Positions 18,149 to 27,971 of a DNA stretch of 64,000 bases are shown here, piece after piece (the first letter of the stretch is position 1; every line of letters begins with the position of its first letter). The stretch comes from Pyrodictium sp. GTDB taxonomy: Archaea > Thermoproteota > Thermoprotei_A > Sulfolobales > Pyrodictiaceae. The notes under the pieces are model-generated. The model was not told the origin of the DNA. It did not search any database and saw nothing but the letters and a program-made list of their open reading frames with translations. The position numbers were made by a program, and so were the translations under genes. Location of the stretch: NCBI GenBank assembly GCA_013540595.1, contig JABXKE010000002.1, positions 1,309,996 to 1,373,995 of the forward strand. Direction: 5' to 3'.

Positions 18149-19359
18149 AAAACCATAGAACGATGTATATTGCTAACTCTGTTGTATTAATTATTTTAGC
18201 TTCTTTCCTCAGTAGTTTTGTAGGACCCTTAGCTAAGATTGTCTCGAGTAGTCTCGGCTACGGCTCGCTTGTCGGGACGCTTGATACAGTACAGTCGGCG
18301 GCTTATCTGGTAGCCTCGCTAGTTTTTAGTATTGTAGTGTTTAGGTCAGTTTATGGTTTTCCTCTGATTGCTCTTTCTGCTATACTCGTAGTAGCGATAA
18401 TCATGACTGTAAGCGGGAATGCTGGGTATGTGTTCTTTCTGTTGTTAGCAGTATTTTACTTGGTGTTTTCTCTTCTTTTATCGCCCATACTTGCGGTACT
18501 CCCACTTTTCTACAGGAGCTTGAGTAGGAGAAGACTATGGCATGGCTTAACGATTGGTAATATATTGAGCTATGCATCTGCAAGTGTTGCTTATGTAGCT
18601 TCTGGCTTTGTGTTTAGATATGTCAGTTATTGGGGTTTACTTGTAGCAGTGCTTCTTGCTGCCTTCCTATTGTCTTCGATGATGTTCTGGGAGAGGGGTT
18701 CTCCCGAGCAAACGAGGATTATTAAAGATAGAATGAAGGGAAGATATGTTTTAAGTGATGCACTTAGAATCCATGCCTTAGCATTAAAGATAATTGTACC
18801 ATACTTGTTTTTCTCTGCCTGTTATTCACTGATAAGACCTTACCTCTTAATTATACCTGCCGAGCTAAGGTTTGGAAGTTACGAGGAAACAGCATCTGTC
18901 ATTGGTTTATCAAGCTTAGTGCTGACACTGCTCGTGACGCCTCTAGCCTCAAAGTTTGCAGACCTTTATACACTTCATAGCTTTATAGTCTTCATTGTCA
19001 CGTCGTTGGCTGCTCTAGTGATTCTGTACTTGTCCATGGAGCTCTCTTCGTTCCTCCTTTATACTATTGGTTTAATCCTACTAACTGTAGGATTTCTCCT
19101 TGTGTCAATTATCTACCAAGTTGTGCCTCTGCGTGCATGTAGAGACGATGAAACATGTAGTAGTAGGGTATTCAATGCGTTAACAGTCTATGGAAGGCTC
19201 GTATCTGGGATAGCTTTCCCGACGATATCTAGTTACATACTGTCAATGTTGGGTTTCCAGTTCATTAAAGACTTAACCTTATGGGTAATAATAGCTATAG
19301 CAATCCTTTCCGCTCCATCAATTTATCTCTTTAAGAGATTAGTAAGCTCGATTAGCTAG
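18145..19359 (+). CDS. MFS-type membrane transporter
   Basis: The 404-residue protein is almost wholly hydrophobic, with about 12 predicted membrane helices and a basic central loop near residues 190-210, as in major facilitator proteins. It starts with TTG overlapping the radical SAM stop (TTGA), so the two are almost certainly coexpressed. In context it most likely exports or imports the molecule handled by the radical SAM enzyme. No substrate motif can be read. MFS is assigned from topology and length, not from a strong motif. Confidence 0.72.
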   Translation: MKNHRTMYIANSVVLIILASFLSSFVGPLAKIVSSSLGYGSLVGTLDTVQSAAYLVASLVFSIVVFRSVYGFPLIALSAILVVAIIMTVSGNAGYVFFLLLAVFYLVFSLLLSPILAVLPLFYRSLSRRRLWHGLTIGNILSYASASVAYVASGFVFRYVSYWGLLVAVLLAAFLLSSMMFWERGSPEQTRIIKDRMKGRYVLSDALRIHALALKIIVPYLFFSACYSLIRPYLLIIPAELRFGSYEETASVIGLSSLVLTLLVTPLASKFADLYTLHSFIVFIVTSLAALVILYLSMELSSFLLYTIGLILLTVGFLLVSIIYQVVPLRACRDDETCSSRVFNALTVYGRLVSGIAFPTISSYILSMLGFQFIKDLTLWVIIAIAILSAPSIYLFKRLVSSIS

Positions 19360-19427
19360 TTAATATATAAAACACGTTTAGGGACTAGATAAGGTGTTGT
19401 GGGTTGAGAGAGAACATTGATGTTATT

Positions 19428-19758
19428 ATGGTTAAGTGGCTTGATGAGTTGAAGAGTACGTGGAGAGAGATGGCTGAGATTGTTGCGGCTGCTGTGCGGA
19501 GGCATTTCCCAGAAGCTGATGTATACGTTATTGGTGGTGTTGCTGAGAACCGTATAACTGCTCCTTAGTGATCTCGGCATTCTTGCCGTCTTGCCTTGGG
19601 GGCCTGATCCTAGGGAGAGGCTGGAGGCTAAGAAGAGGATTATGCTTGAGGCTTTTGGCCAGGGTTTACCCCTAGACTATCCTGTGGACTTGCACGTTGT
19701 TGGGCCTAGGTCTTTTGGGGGGTATAGGAGGCTTTCAAAGAAGATGATAAGGGTTTAA
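19428..19758 (+). pseudogene. Broken nucleotidyltransferase-domain protein
   Basis: The first frame (MVKWLDELKSTWREMAEIVA...) reaches VIGGVAENRITA and then hits TAG. Dropping one C at about 19563 restores LSDLGILAVLPWGPDPRERLE and on to YPVDLHVVGP. This is a short nucleotidyltransferase (MNT-like) domain, where SD-x-D normally carries the catalytic pair. Here the second Asp is Gly, so even the repaired protein would lack a metal ligand. One frameshift plus this substitution argue for decay. Confidence 0.7.
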
Positions 19759-19779
19759 CGGTGTGGCTCCCCGTGCTGC

Positions 19780-21996
19780 TTAGGCTGTTTCTTCTGCGTA
19801 GTAGGTTATCAGTCCTGTTATGGCTAGTGCTAGCCCAGTAAGCTTTATGAGTTGTAGGCTTGACGCGAGCCCTATTACTGCGATAGTAGCAGCCGCAAAC
19901 CCTGCAACACCCTCGTCTCCTTCTCTTATGCTAGCGAATACTAGTAGTGGTGCTGTGGCAGGCTCGAAGAACGCCATTAAGCCTAGCGGTATAGCTGATG
20001 GGAGGGGGGAGTAAGCGATTAGCAGTATAGAGGCTATTGCTGCTGTTACTGGTGCTGCTGCTCCCCACCCTGCAACGGCTACGCTGGCCTTGTAGTGTGT
20101 TGATACTAGCATGAGTATCAGCGTGAACCCTGCAGCAATGCCGGCCAGTACTCTCCTCCTCTCCACTGGGTTCTTGATGGATGATGGTAGGCCTAGTATT
20201 GCAGGTGTGGGAGAGAGTACTCCCGCAACCAGGCCGTCGACAACGTTCTTCCTGCCGGGTAGCAGCAAGACAGCGAGTGGTGCGAGGAGCGCTGATGCCG
20301 GGCTTGTGAAGGCTAGTGCTCCGGCTAGGAACCATTTTAGGATGGAGAAACGGTCACCTGGCCCGGTGAACTTGTAGGCGGCTAGGCTGTACAGTGCGTA
20401 GGCTGCTGCGGCCAGCGCTAGGCGCTCGACTTTGTCCCCGCTGAGTAGCGTGTAGACCGGGGACCATGCAGGGTTTACGAAGTACTCCCTAAACACTCCA
20501 CCAGCAAGAGCTATTGAGACAGAGACACCGAGAACTGATGCTAGCGCTGAGAGTGCTGGGACAGCATAGGGCTTCTCTGTGCAGGCCACGATGCTGCTTG
20601 GCTTTAGCAAGCTGATTCTATCTACGAGGAACGGTATAGCCATTATTGACTGCACGCCGAGAACGCTTAGCTGGACTGTGTAGAAGCTGTAGAGCGTCTT
20701 GTTGCCAGCCAAGTACACTGCAAGGTATCCAAGCCATGCAGAAGGCATAGCCGCGCCTAGGACTGCTGCTGTGTAATCATCGGATCCACAGTAGCCCCTT
20801 CTACACATTGTCAGTAGGCTGGCTAGCAGTGATAGGACTCCAACTAGGAGCCCTAAACTGCACACACCAGGATTACATGAGGCCTTGAGGAGGGGCTCGC
20901 CGCTCGGCAAGTAGTATAGTGCAAACCCATTCCTTCCAAGGAGCATGCCTATAGGCGTAGTCGTTGGAGGCCCCTCGGGGCGGCTAGTAGTGTGCCATTT
21001 CACTGCGCCAATAACCTCCCTGTAAACCCAGCTAGCCCCCTTAACTAGTATGAATGGCGTCCATGAAGCAGCCACGACGACGACTGGGAGAATAACAGCT
21101 ACAAGCTTCAGCTTCACACTAATCTTACGGTCAAGCAGTAGTGCAAGTAGTAGTGCTGGGTAGAGGAAAAGCCCTGTATACTTTGCTGAGCCAGCAAGAC
21201 CAATAAGCACAGCAGCTGCTAAAGGCCTACCAGCAACTAGGGCTAACAATGCTAGCGCATCAAAGCCTGTAGCATAGATGTCTAGCATTGCAACAGAGGA
21301 CATCGATGCAATTACAGGGTCACGCCACGCATAAGCAACCAAGAGTATGGATAGGAGCGCTACGTGGATTATGCGGAGATTAAACCTCCTCGCAGCAATG
21401 TAAAGGGTTCCAGCTAGGGCGCAGAGGGAGGCTAGGCCCATCACGAAGCTAGGTATCCTCCAAGCCCAGGGCCTCCAGCCACTGAGCTTCAGTGTCAACG
21501 CTAGTATATACTTGACTAGTGGGGGATGCTCAGTATTCAAGTAGGCATATATCCCGTCATGGTCTGGTGCTATGCCAGGCATCACATCGACTACACAGTC
21601 GAGCCCCTTAGAGACATTGATGAAGACGTTGACAAGGCCTAGTGGGACATAAAACGCTATAGCATCCTCCTTCTCATAGTCTGACTTTGCAACACCCAGC
21701 CCCGGGACACTACTGTTAAGAATCTCAGTGAGTTGCTCACTGCTACAGAGGGTGTCATTGTAGAATACTGTGTAGACAGCATAGCTAGAATTAACCTTGG
21801 GGACTACTTCTAAGCCAAGAATCTCCCTCGCAACATTAACTGACGAGGAGACATACCAGACTTCATCACTAATATAGTCATTTATGCCTACTACCCTCGA
21901 ATAACCCTGCACATAGAGTACATACGATGAAGCCAAGAGGGCGGCAACAATGATGACTGCGGTTAGCTTCTGCTTCAACCCCGTAACAAGCCCCAA
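19780..21996 (-). CDS. Membrane glycosyltransferase, GT39/PMT-like
   Basis: The 738-residue protein has an N-terminal membrane helix, an extracytoplasmic loop with DE (ISDEVWYVS) at about residues 43-51, and EHPPLVKY at about 157-164. A dozen or more membrane helices follow. The acidic first loop and the EHPP motif are typical of GT-C enzymes of the dolichyl-phosphate-mannose mannosyltransferase type, which glycosylate proteins or lipids outside the membrane. The start is TTG, close after the divergent phosphoesterase promoter region. Acceptor and sugar are unknown. Confidence 0.75.
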   Translation of the reverse strand: MGLVTGLKQKLTAVIIVAALLASSYVLYVQGYSRVVGINDYISDEVWYVSSSVNVAREILGLEVVPKVNSSYAVYTVFYNDTLCSSEQLTEILNSSVPGLGVAKSDYEKEDAIAFYVPLGLVNVFINVSKGLDCVVDVMPGIAPDHDGIYAYLNTEHPPLVKYILALTLKLSGWRPWAWRIPSFVMGLASLCALAGTLYIAARRFNLRIIHVALLSILLVAYAWRDPVIASMSSVAMLDIYATGFDALALLALVAGRPLAAAVLIGLAGSAKYTGLFLYPALLLALLLDRKISVKLKLVAVILPVVVVAASWTPFILVKGASWVYREVIGAVKWHTTSRPEGPPTTTPIGMLLGRNGFALYYLPSGEPLLKASCNPGVCSLGLLVGVLSLLASLLTMCRRGYCGSDDYTAAVLGAAMPSAWLGYLAVYLAGNKTLYSFYTVQLSVLGVQSIMAIPFLVDRISLLKPSSIVACTEKPYAVPALSALASVLGVSVSIALAGGVFREYFVNPAWSPVYTLLSGDKVERLALAAAAYALYSLAAYKFTGPGDRFSILKWFLAGALAFTSPASALLAPLAVLLLPGRKNVVDGLVAGVLSPTPAILGLPSSIKNPVERRRVLAGIAAGFTLILMLVSTHYKASVAVAGWGAAAPVTAAIASILLIAYSPLPSAIPLGLMAFFEPATAPLLVFASIREGDEGVAGFAAATIAVIGLASSLQLIKLTGLALAITGLITYYAEETA

Positions 21997-22155
21997 CTAC
22001 AACGATGAAATACTGTGACTAGAATAAAACACTTACACACACCAACAACCTGTTCCCAGCCCCAAGAACCCAGACACTACGGGTTCGCAGCCGGAAAACA
22101 GCTACATAAGCCCAGAACGCTTCCTAACGGGAGAAGGGCGCGAGGGACACTAGTC

Positions 22156-22746
22156 ATGGAGGTGAGAATCCTCCATATAAGTGATGTCCACTGTGCAGAC
22201 CACATGCTCGAGCCCCTGCTAAGAGGAGAAGAGTACGATGTTTTAGTGGTTAGTGGAGACCTTGAGTGTACTAGCACAGCACGACTACTAGCCACAACGT
22301 CTAGAGCACCCGTACTCGCTGTCACAGGGAATCTTGACACGTGGAGGGTGCGCGACGAGCTCGAAAGGCTAGGTATGCTACTCGACGGACGCACGGCGAG
22401 GCTGCTAGGCTACGTGTTCGCTGGTGTCGGGGGCCTAGAGACAGAAGAAGACCTAGACAACGTGGACAGAACACTGTTCCACATACTAGTAAGCCACCAC
22501 CCACCAATGGGCATACTAGACAAGGGCTACTATGGCCGCGGCGGCCTAGCCAGAATACGCCGGCTAATAGAAGAGAAGAAGCCGCTACTCCACATGTTCG
22601 GCCACATACACGAGGCGCGCGGAGTAGAAGAACAAGGCAACACGGTATTCGTGAACCCGGGTCCGCTAAGAGACGGCTACTACGCAGTAGTGAGGGTCAC
22701 CGATAAGGGAGTAGGGGCCAAGCTAAAACACATCTACTCGTTCTAG
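22156..22746 (+). CDS. YfcE/MJ0936-type metallophosphoesterase
   Basis: The 196-residue protein carries the complete two-metal phosphoesterase set: ISDVHC, SGDLE, TGNLD, SHHPP and GHIHE, ending with the FVNPGPLR motif typical of YfcE-like small phosphodiesterases. I start at ATG 22156 because upstream codons lack family similarity and the first strand (MEVRILHISD) begins there. Substrates of this family vary. The gene is divergent from the glycosyltransferase. Confidence 0.88.
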   Translation: MEVRILHISDVHCADHMLEPLLRGEEYDVLVVSGDLECTSTARLLATTSRAPVLAVTGNLDTWRVRDELERLGMLLDGRTARLLGYVFAGVGGLETEEDLDNVDRTLFHILVSHHPPMGILDKGYYGRGGLARIRRLIEEKKPLLHMFGHIHEARGVEEQGNTVFVNPGPLRDGYYAVVRVTDKGVGAKLKHIYSF

Positions 22747-22775
22747 GCCCAAGGACTGCTGAGCCCCCTGGGAGG

Positions 22776-23537
22776 CTAGGCTTCTAGTGTACACCACCAG
22801 GGGAGGAGCCTCGAGTAAGTGTATGCAAGCAATAGGAGCCAGATAGGCGCCGCTACAAGGTCGGCTACTCTTGGGAGAAACCTTGCCTGTATACTGTCTA
22901 TTATCCAGTCGCCAGTCCTAGAGTAGAAGAGGAGTTGGCCAAACAGGGGAGAAGCCCTCACCAGTAAAACCCTAAGAAGCACTGTGAGCCAGCCAGAAAC
23001 CATTAGTGAGAGAATCCACCTAGCAGCCAAGCTAAGCCAACAACTCCTAATCAACCCAGACAGCTTGACACGCCGCTTGGCAACACAGTACTTTAACGGC
23101 ATAGCGGGGAGGACCAGGAAGAACCAAACAATTACTAGGATGGAGAGGACTAGTGATGCATAGCTAGTCCCCAATATGAAAACCCTAACACTGGCTTCAC
23201 TCTGCACACCAGACACTAGGGAAACAATGAACCCCACTATGCTCGCCAACACTATCGGCATAACAGACTTGAGGAAGACTAGAACACGCGAAAAACCAGC
23301 CTCCCCGCCAGCAAAGAGGCAAACCCACAAAGGAGAAACAGTAAAGACTAAGGCGATAAGGATGGTGGAGGGGATATAGAGTAGTGAGACGAGATAAAGA
23401 GGCTCCCTAACAGCCACAAACCTAGCGGCAAAAACGTGGAGAAGAAAAGCATACAACAACAGCGAGAACACAACCACCAAAGAAAAAATAACGGTTAACG
23501 ACACTCTACTCCTAGGCATTGCTGACAACCCTGCCAC
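22776..23537 (-). CDS. Multi-span membrane protein of unknown function
   Basis: The 253 residues contain about six hydrophobic segments with short basic loops and a CVAKRRVKLSG loop in the middle. It starts two bases after the stop of the 843-residue secreted protein, so the pair is an operon. I do not recognise the family. It may help export or anchor its neighbour, by position only. Confidence 0.6.
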   Translation of the reverse strand: MAGLSAMPRSRVSLTVIFSLVVVFSLLLYAFLLHVFAARFVAVREPLYLVSLLYIPSTILIALVFTVSPLWVCLFAGGEAGFSRVLVFLKSVMPIVLASIVGFIVSLVSGVQSEASVRVFILGTSYASLVLSILVIVWFFLVLPAMPLKYCVAKRRVKLSGLIRSCWLSLAARWILSLMVSGWLTVLLRVLLVRASPLFGQLLFYSRTGDWIIDSIQARFLPRVADLVAAPIWLLLLAYTYSRLLPWWCTLEA

Positions 23538-23539
23538 TC

Positions 23540-26071
23540 CTAGCTATACCCTACATCAGTCCTCCCATAGAATCCAAAAGGCTCGCCTTGAAATGTGCCG
23601 AGTTGCTTTACAGAAACAACGACGGGGATATCGCTTAGCCGCCACGTACTCTTCTCAACATACTCTATAGTAAGGAATAACTTGTAGTTCTTTGGTGCTA
23701 CTCTAGGAGACACGCCTTTTCTAACTATTATTTCTAGGCGTGTTGGCTTCGAGAGGCCTGGACTCCAATGGTATTCGAACACGTAATACTGCTCACCGTT
23801 AATAAACTCAGTCCCAACATATCTTGCAGTCCCACCGCCAAGGCTCGCCTTGACAATCTCTAGCGCAATACCAGTAACAAATACTGTTCCCGCAGCCCAG
23901 CCAGGCACAGCAATAAACAATGACACTACACTCAGGCCAGTGCTGACAAGGTAGTGTAGTGTTATAGCGTAGCCCAAATACTCATCAAGTCCTTGGCCAT
24001 ACTTTTCATCAGTTTTATAGCCAGCTTCAGGGCCGAGTATATCTGTTATTTCTGCAGGTATCTTTAGTCTAAGAGTTACTGCGCCTATGCCATCATTGTA
24101 GTTTGAAGACTTAAAGATCTTAACTTTAATAGGCATGTTAAGTGGCGGACCTTGCCCTATACATGTTATACTAGCAACTATTGTTGCTTTAAATGGTACG
24201 GCGACTATCCCGTATGTTAGTGACTCGCTTCGCGGGAAATTGGCTTCAGCTTTTAGTGCAGGACTTCTAAGTGTGCACCATGAGCCTAGGCTCTGGGGGC
24301 TCCACACTTCTGGGAGGTACTGGTAGCGTATAAATGCGTCAACATACAGTACTACTTTGTCGTCATTGAAGGTGTTTTCTATAGTTAGTATACCTCCCCC
24401 TCCCCACTCCTGGTAGTCGAGGATGCTCCGTAGCGGGATATTGAACTGGGCGACCCTGTATGAATGAGCCCCCACAACTACGTATTGTTCTGCTACAGTG
24501 TAGCCGTTGACTTTTACTCTCAAGTACCCTGTTTTTGTTGTGCCAGCATTGTTCTCTACTACCACGTCAACCATGAGGTAGGCGTTGTCTGTGTAGTCGT
24601 CGTAGTCTAGGTATATGCCGTTAAACCCGCCGTAGCCGAGTGTTATGCTAGTGAAGGTTGAGGGGTACTTGAGTCCTCCGCCTTGGGCGTAGTCGAGCCT
24701 AGACTCAGCCCAGTACTTGGAGGAGGCTATCCCGTATGAGAGCAGTTTGAAGCCCTGGCGCGTGAACTCTATGGGCATTACTGTGAAGCTCTTGGTGAAC
24801 TCTAGGGATGCCAGCTCGACTATGGCTGGTGAGGGACTACAAGAACTTATCTCAACACTGGCCTTGAGGGGTGTTGAGCCATAGTATGTTGAGGGGTAGA
24901 CGTTTATGACGGCTTCCTGTCCAGGCTGCAGCTCATAGGCGTGTGTCTGGCTATCAATAACCACGCCATTGTCTGCACGGTACACCGTTATACTTGCCTT
25001 GACACACGAAGCCGAAGAAGGCGGCGCACGTGCCAGCACGTGGAGGCCAATACTCTTAACGTATGAGCCGAGGTAGATGTCTCTCGTGAGGGGCTTGCTG
25101 AGGCTCCACTCAACCCTATTAGCAGTGTTGGGGTCTACGTTTAGTATTAGGGCAAACCAGTAGAACTTGCCTAGGCCACCACCGCCACCATCTATGTAGC
25201 GTAGCTCTGTACTAGCAACCAAGCCGCTAACAGTTAGCCTGCCCTCCACGGCTTCGTCAACAATGCTCCTTAAGTCTTTGGAGACTAGCCAGCCCCTCCT
25301 AGCCTCTAGGACAGCTGTAACATACTTCGAGGCGTCTCTAGCTTTTTCACTCAGCCTTACTCGTAGCTGTGCTAGCCAGCCACCCTTACTAGTATTTATT
25401 CCGAAAGCGGCTGCCAGGCTTTTAATCATGGTTAAGGGTGGCTGGCTTGCAGGTATAAAGCGGCTTGAATTCTCATAGTAGACATAGACTGTTAGCGGCA
25501 CACCCAGCTTTACCCTGCCCAGCCCGCTGGTACCCCACGAGTAGACCATGGCATTGGCTCCAACAACTAGCCTAGCGCGGTAATGTAGCCTCTCTAATGC
25601 GTAGCGGATGCCCCAGCCGCACTCGCTAGCGCCCAGTGGCGTGAGGGGGTTCGTGTTTGCTGGGACTGGTATGAATAGCAGTATAAGGTCGTTAGCCGCT
25701 ACGCGGGGCCTACCATAGCTAGGTATCTCAGTATAGTTGCCCGTAGACACCAAATAGGTCTTCTCAACGCTCTGTGGAACTACTGCTACAACACCCTCTA
25801 CAAGCCTGCCATTCACGCACGTGGCTACGCGTAGACTCCTAGCATAAGAACCAGTAACTCCCGGTATATTAGAAGCCCTAAGTACTAGAACCACGTAACG
25901 GTAGGCTCCTCCAGAGCCATATGCTGGCACTAGAGACCAGTACACATTATTAGAAGACTGTTGACCCGATGCAGTGAGAGCGCTAGCTAGGCTTGCAAAA
26001 GTTGGTAGGAACAGTAGTGTCAACAATATAGCTGCAGAGAAGTCCCGGAAACCACTTACCCCCCTCAACAC
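23540..26071 (-). CDS. Large secreted or surface protein, unknown family
   Basis: From GTG 26071 (or TTG 26068) the protein is about 843 residues with an N-terminal signal sequence (ILLTLLFLPTFASLASA). It is long and beta-rich with many Tyr, Ser and Gly, and has a hydrophobic, membrane-helix-like segment at about residues 700-740 before a short C-terminal domain. The frame runs further upstream, but the TATA box at 26091 sits about 24 bases before 26071, which favours a leaderless start there and removes an untypical N-terminus. The family is not recognised; S-layer-associated roles are possible. It forms an operon with the membrane protein at 22776. Confidence 0.65.
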   Translation of the reverse strand: MLRGVSGFRDFSAAILLTLLFLPTFASLASALTASGQQSSNNVYWSLVPAYGSGGAYRYVVLVLRASNIPGVTGSYARSLRVATCVNGRLVEGVVAVVPQSVEKTYLVSTGNYTEIPSYGRPRVAANDLILLFIPVPANTNPLTPLGASECGWGIRYALERLHYRARLVVGANAMVYSWGTSGLGRVKLGVPLTVYVYYENSSRFIPASQPPLTMIKSLAAAFGINTSKGGWLAQLRVRLSEKARDASKYVTAVLEARRGWLVSKDLRSIVDEAVEGRLTVSGLVASTELRYIDGGGGGLGKFYWFALILNVDPNTANRVEWSLSKPLTRDIYLGSYVKSIGLHVLARAPPSSASCVKASITVYRADNGVVIDSQTHAYELQPGQEAVINVYPSTYYGSTPLKASVEISSCSPSPAIVELASLEFTKSFTVMPIEFTRQGFKLLSYGIASSKYWAESRLDYAQGGGLKYPSTFTSITLGYGGFNGIYLDYDDYTDNAYLMVDVVVENNAGTTKTGYLRVKVNGYTVAEQYVVVGAHSYRVAQFNIPLRSILDYQEWGGGGILTIENTFNDDKVVLYVDAFIRYQYLPEVWSPQSLGSWCTLRSPALKAEANFPRSESLTYGIVAVPFKATIVASITCIGQGPPLNMPIKVKIFKSSNYNDGIGAVTLRLKIPAEITDILGPEAGYKTDEKYGQGLDEYLGYAITLHYLVSTGLSVVSLFIAVPGWAAGTVFVTGIALEIVKASLGGGTARYVGTEFINGEQYYVFEYHWSPGLSKPTRLEIIVRKGVSPRVAPKNYKLFLTIEYVEKSTWRLSDIPVVVSVKQLGTFQGEPFGFYGRTDVGYS

Positions 26072-26090
26072 ACAACAACCCGTTGCTACA

Positions 26091-26100
26091 CTATATAAGG
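26091..26100 (-). promoter_or_regulatory. TATA box for the secreted-protein operon
   Basis: On the minus strand this reads CCTTATATAG. Its distance to the GTG/TTG pair at 26071/26068 is about 24 bases, which predicts a leaderless transcript and decides the start of the long gene. Confidence 0.55.
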
Positions 26101-26594
26101 ATGAGCCAATATATATATCGGGAAGATGCCTAGTGGGAGAAAACCTTATATTACAGACAATTACTAGCATGGGAGAAAGCATACTAGTATGAATTATCGA
26201 TATAGTGCATCATGCTTGTATCACTTAGACCCATCAGTAATATTAAGATGATCAGCCACAGTCTCTTAATCATAGCTTTATACCCATTAGAATGTTTATG
26301 CTACTCTGCCCACAGCATTTTAGTTGCATGATAGCACAGCGAAGTGTTTTTGCACGGGAGGAGCTAATACAATTGGCACTATTACAAGTACGGGCAGCCG
26401 TGCCCGTAAAGCATGAGTAGTAGGCGTACTCTGCGATACCTCTAGTCTTTACGTCCCGTCTTAGCTGCTTAGCTTTCTCCCGGGTTTTAGTTGTTCGTGT
26501 ACGACTTAGAGAGGCTGAAGCGATGTTAATACTATAATTTTCTAGGTTAATTATTCACGTTACGAGGCTAGGTTGAAGGAGCTCGTGAAAGGTT
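26101..26594. other. Intergenic region with one perfect hairpin
   Basis: About 490 bases between divergent genes. The only clear structure is a 7-bp perfect hairpin with a four-base loop at 26390-26407 (ACGGGCA/TGCCCGT), GC-rich in AT-rich surroundings. It could be a regulator site, part of a small RNA or a transcript end. AT-rich TATA-like stretches near 26535-26550 may serve the rightward gene at 26595. Confidence 0.4.
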
Positions 26595-27971
26595 GTGTGG
26601 TGGCATGGGTTGGTAGGTGCCAGGTTTCATGTTGTTGCTGCTTTCACGCTAACCCTCCTAGTTATTGGTTGGGGTGTACTGCTTAGTCCTGGGCTTGAGC
26701 GTGTCCGTGTAGCACTTGGCTTGCCAGCCCACCTCGAGGGGTCAAGGTACAATCCTGTTGTTGGTGCTGCTGAGCTAGTGCCGAGTAATCCAGAGCTCTT
26801 CGTGGCTCGTACAGTCCACTACTACCACGCATTGTTCGCTTGTCTCCTCTACTCAATGCTTGTACTAGCGTCACTAGCCTATCCTAGACGTGTTGACTCA
26901 AATGTGCTTGTATTAGCTCTGGTTGCTTCACTGTTCACTGTTTTCGGAGGCCTAGGCTATGCCTATGTTAAGCCCTTGTTCAGTCTTCATGGGGTATTCA
27001 TTGCTGGCCTTGCGTTCCTCTATGCGGCAGGGCTGCTAGTTGTACTTAAAGGGCTTCCGCGTGAGCCTGTTGAAGCCGCTCTCTGGGTCATAGCTATACT
27101 CCTCCTTGTCGGCGGGACTATAGGTGGCTATGTTGGGAGTGTGCACATGGATGAAGAGAAGTCTAGAGAGCTTCTTGAAGCTGTTGTGGCTGCACGCATA
27201 GACCCAGACCAGGCTGAGCACGTGGAGGCTTGGAGGGCTCGCACAGCACATGAGCACGCTATGGTTGCCCTCGTGCTTGCAGCGACGCTACTGCTGGTAT
27301 ACAAGATCCTTAGCGGGAGGATGGGCAGAGGGTTATCCGTAGTGTACACGGGTTCTGCGGCGCTGACAGCCCTAGGCTCGTACGCTGTGTGGTTCCTGGG
27401 GGAGAAGGCTCATGTTGTAATCACACCGTCATCTCTGATACTCATATTCACAGCCCTCCTACTAGCATTGAAGGCGTACCGAATGCGTGGAAAACCCATA
27501 GACTTGAGGGGAGTGGTGTCACTGGGACTAGTAATTGGCACAGTAGCGATAATAGGAGGCGTAGTAGTCACGGGAGCAATAATAGCCGTGAGCATAGACA
27601 AACCAACAAGGTTCATTAGCCCAGAATTCCGGGACACATCATGGGACTGGAGTGAGCTGGCATTCAACATAGGGCATTGGCACGTACTAATAGCAGCTTG
27701 GGGCACTGCTCTCCTCCTAGGACTCCTAGCATATCAGCCCGACACCAGGCTACTGAGGATAGCCGCTTGGCTAGTAGTAGTAGGCTTTCTAGTCTACACA
27801 GTCGGTGAAGCAGTCTACAGCTTCCCCTGGGTACCCCAGCCCTATCACCCTAACCCCTTCAAAGACCCCGTAGTGAAGTACGTGATAGAGCCTGGCATAG
27901 CTGTCCAGAGTATAGGCGTGGCAGTAGCTTACCTTGCGACTCTCCTGAACTCAGTCAAGCGCAGACTATGA
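26595..27971 (+). CDS. Polytopic membrane protein with histidine-bearing helices
   Basis: The 458-residue protein has about 12 hydrophobic segments. Histidines fall in or beside several of them: VHYYHALFACLLY (about residue 74), SLHGVFIAG, AHEHAMVAL and NIGHWHVLIAAW (about 355). A conserved-looking VPQPYHPNPFKDP precedes the last helix. Paired His in helices suggests heme or metal binding, but I cannot place the family. The start is GTG. Its stop overlaps the next ATG as ATGA, so it is translationally coupled to the radical SAM gene. Confidence 0.65.
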   Translation: MWWHGLVGARFHVVAAFTLTLLVIGWGVLLSPGLERVRVALGLPAHLEGSRYNPVVGAAELVPSNPELFVARTVHYYHALFACLLYSMLVLASLAYPRRVDSNVLVLALVASLFTVFGGLGYAYVKPLFSLHGVFIAGLAFLYAAGLLVVLKGLPREPVEAALWVIAILLLVGGTIGGYVGSVHMDEEKSRELLEAVVAARIDPDQAEHVEAWRARTAHEHAMVALVLAATLLLVYKILSGRMGRGLSVVYTGSAALTALGSYAVWFLGEKAHVVITPSSLILIFTALLLALKAYRMRGKPIDLRGVVSLGLVIGTVAIIGGVVVTGAIIAVSIDKPTRFISPEFRDTSWDWSELAFNIGHWHVLIAAWGTALLLGLLAYQPDTRLLRIAAWLVVVGFLVYTVGEAVYSFPWVPQPYHPNPFKDPVVKYVIEPGIAVQSIGVAVAYLATLLNSVKRRL

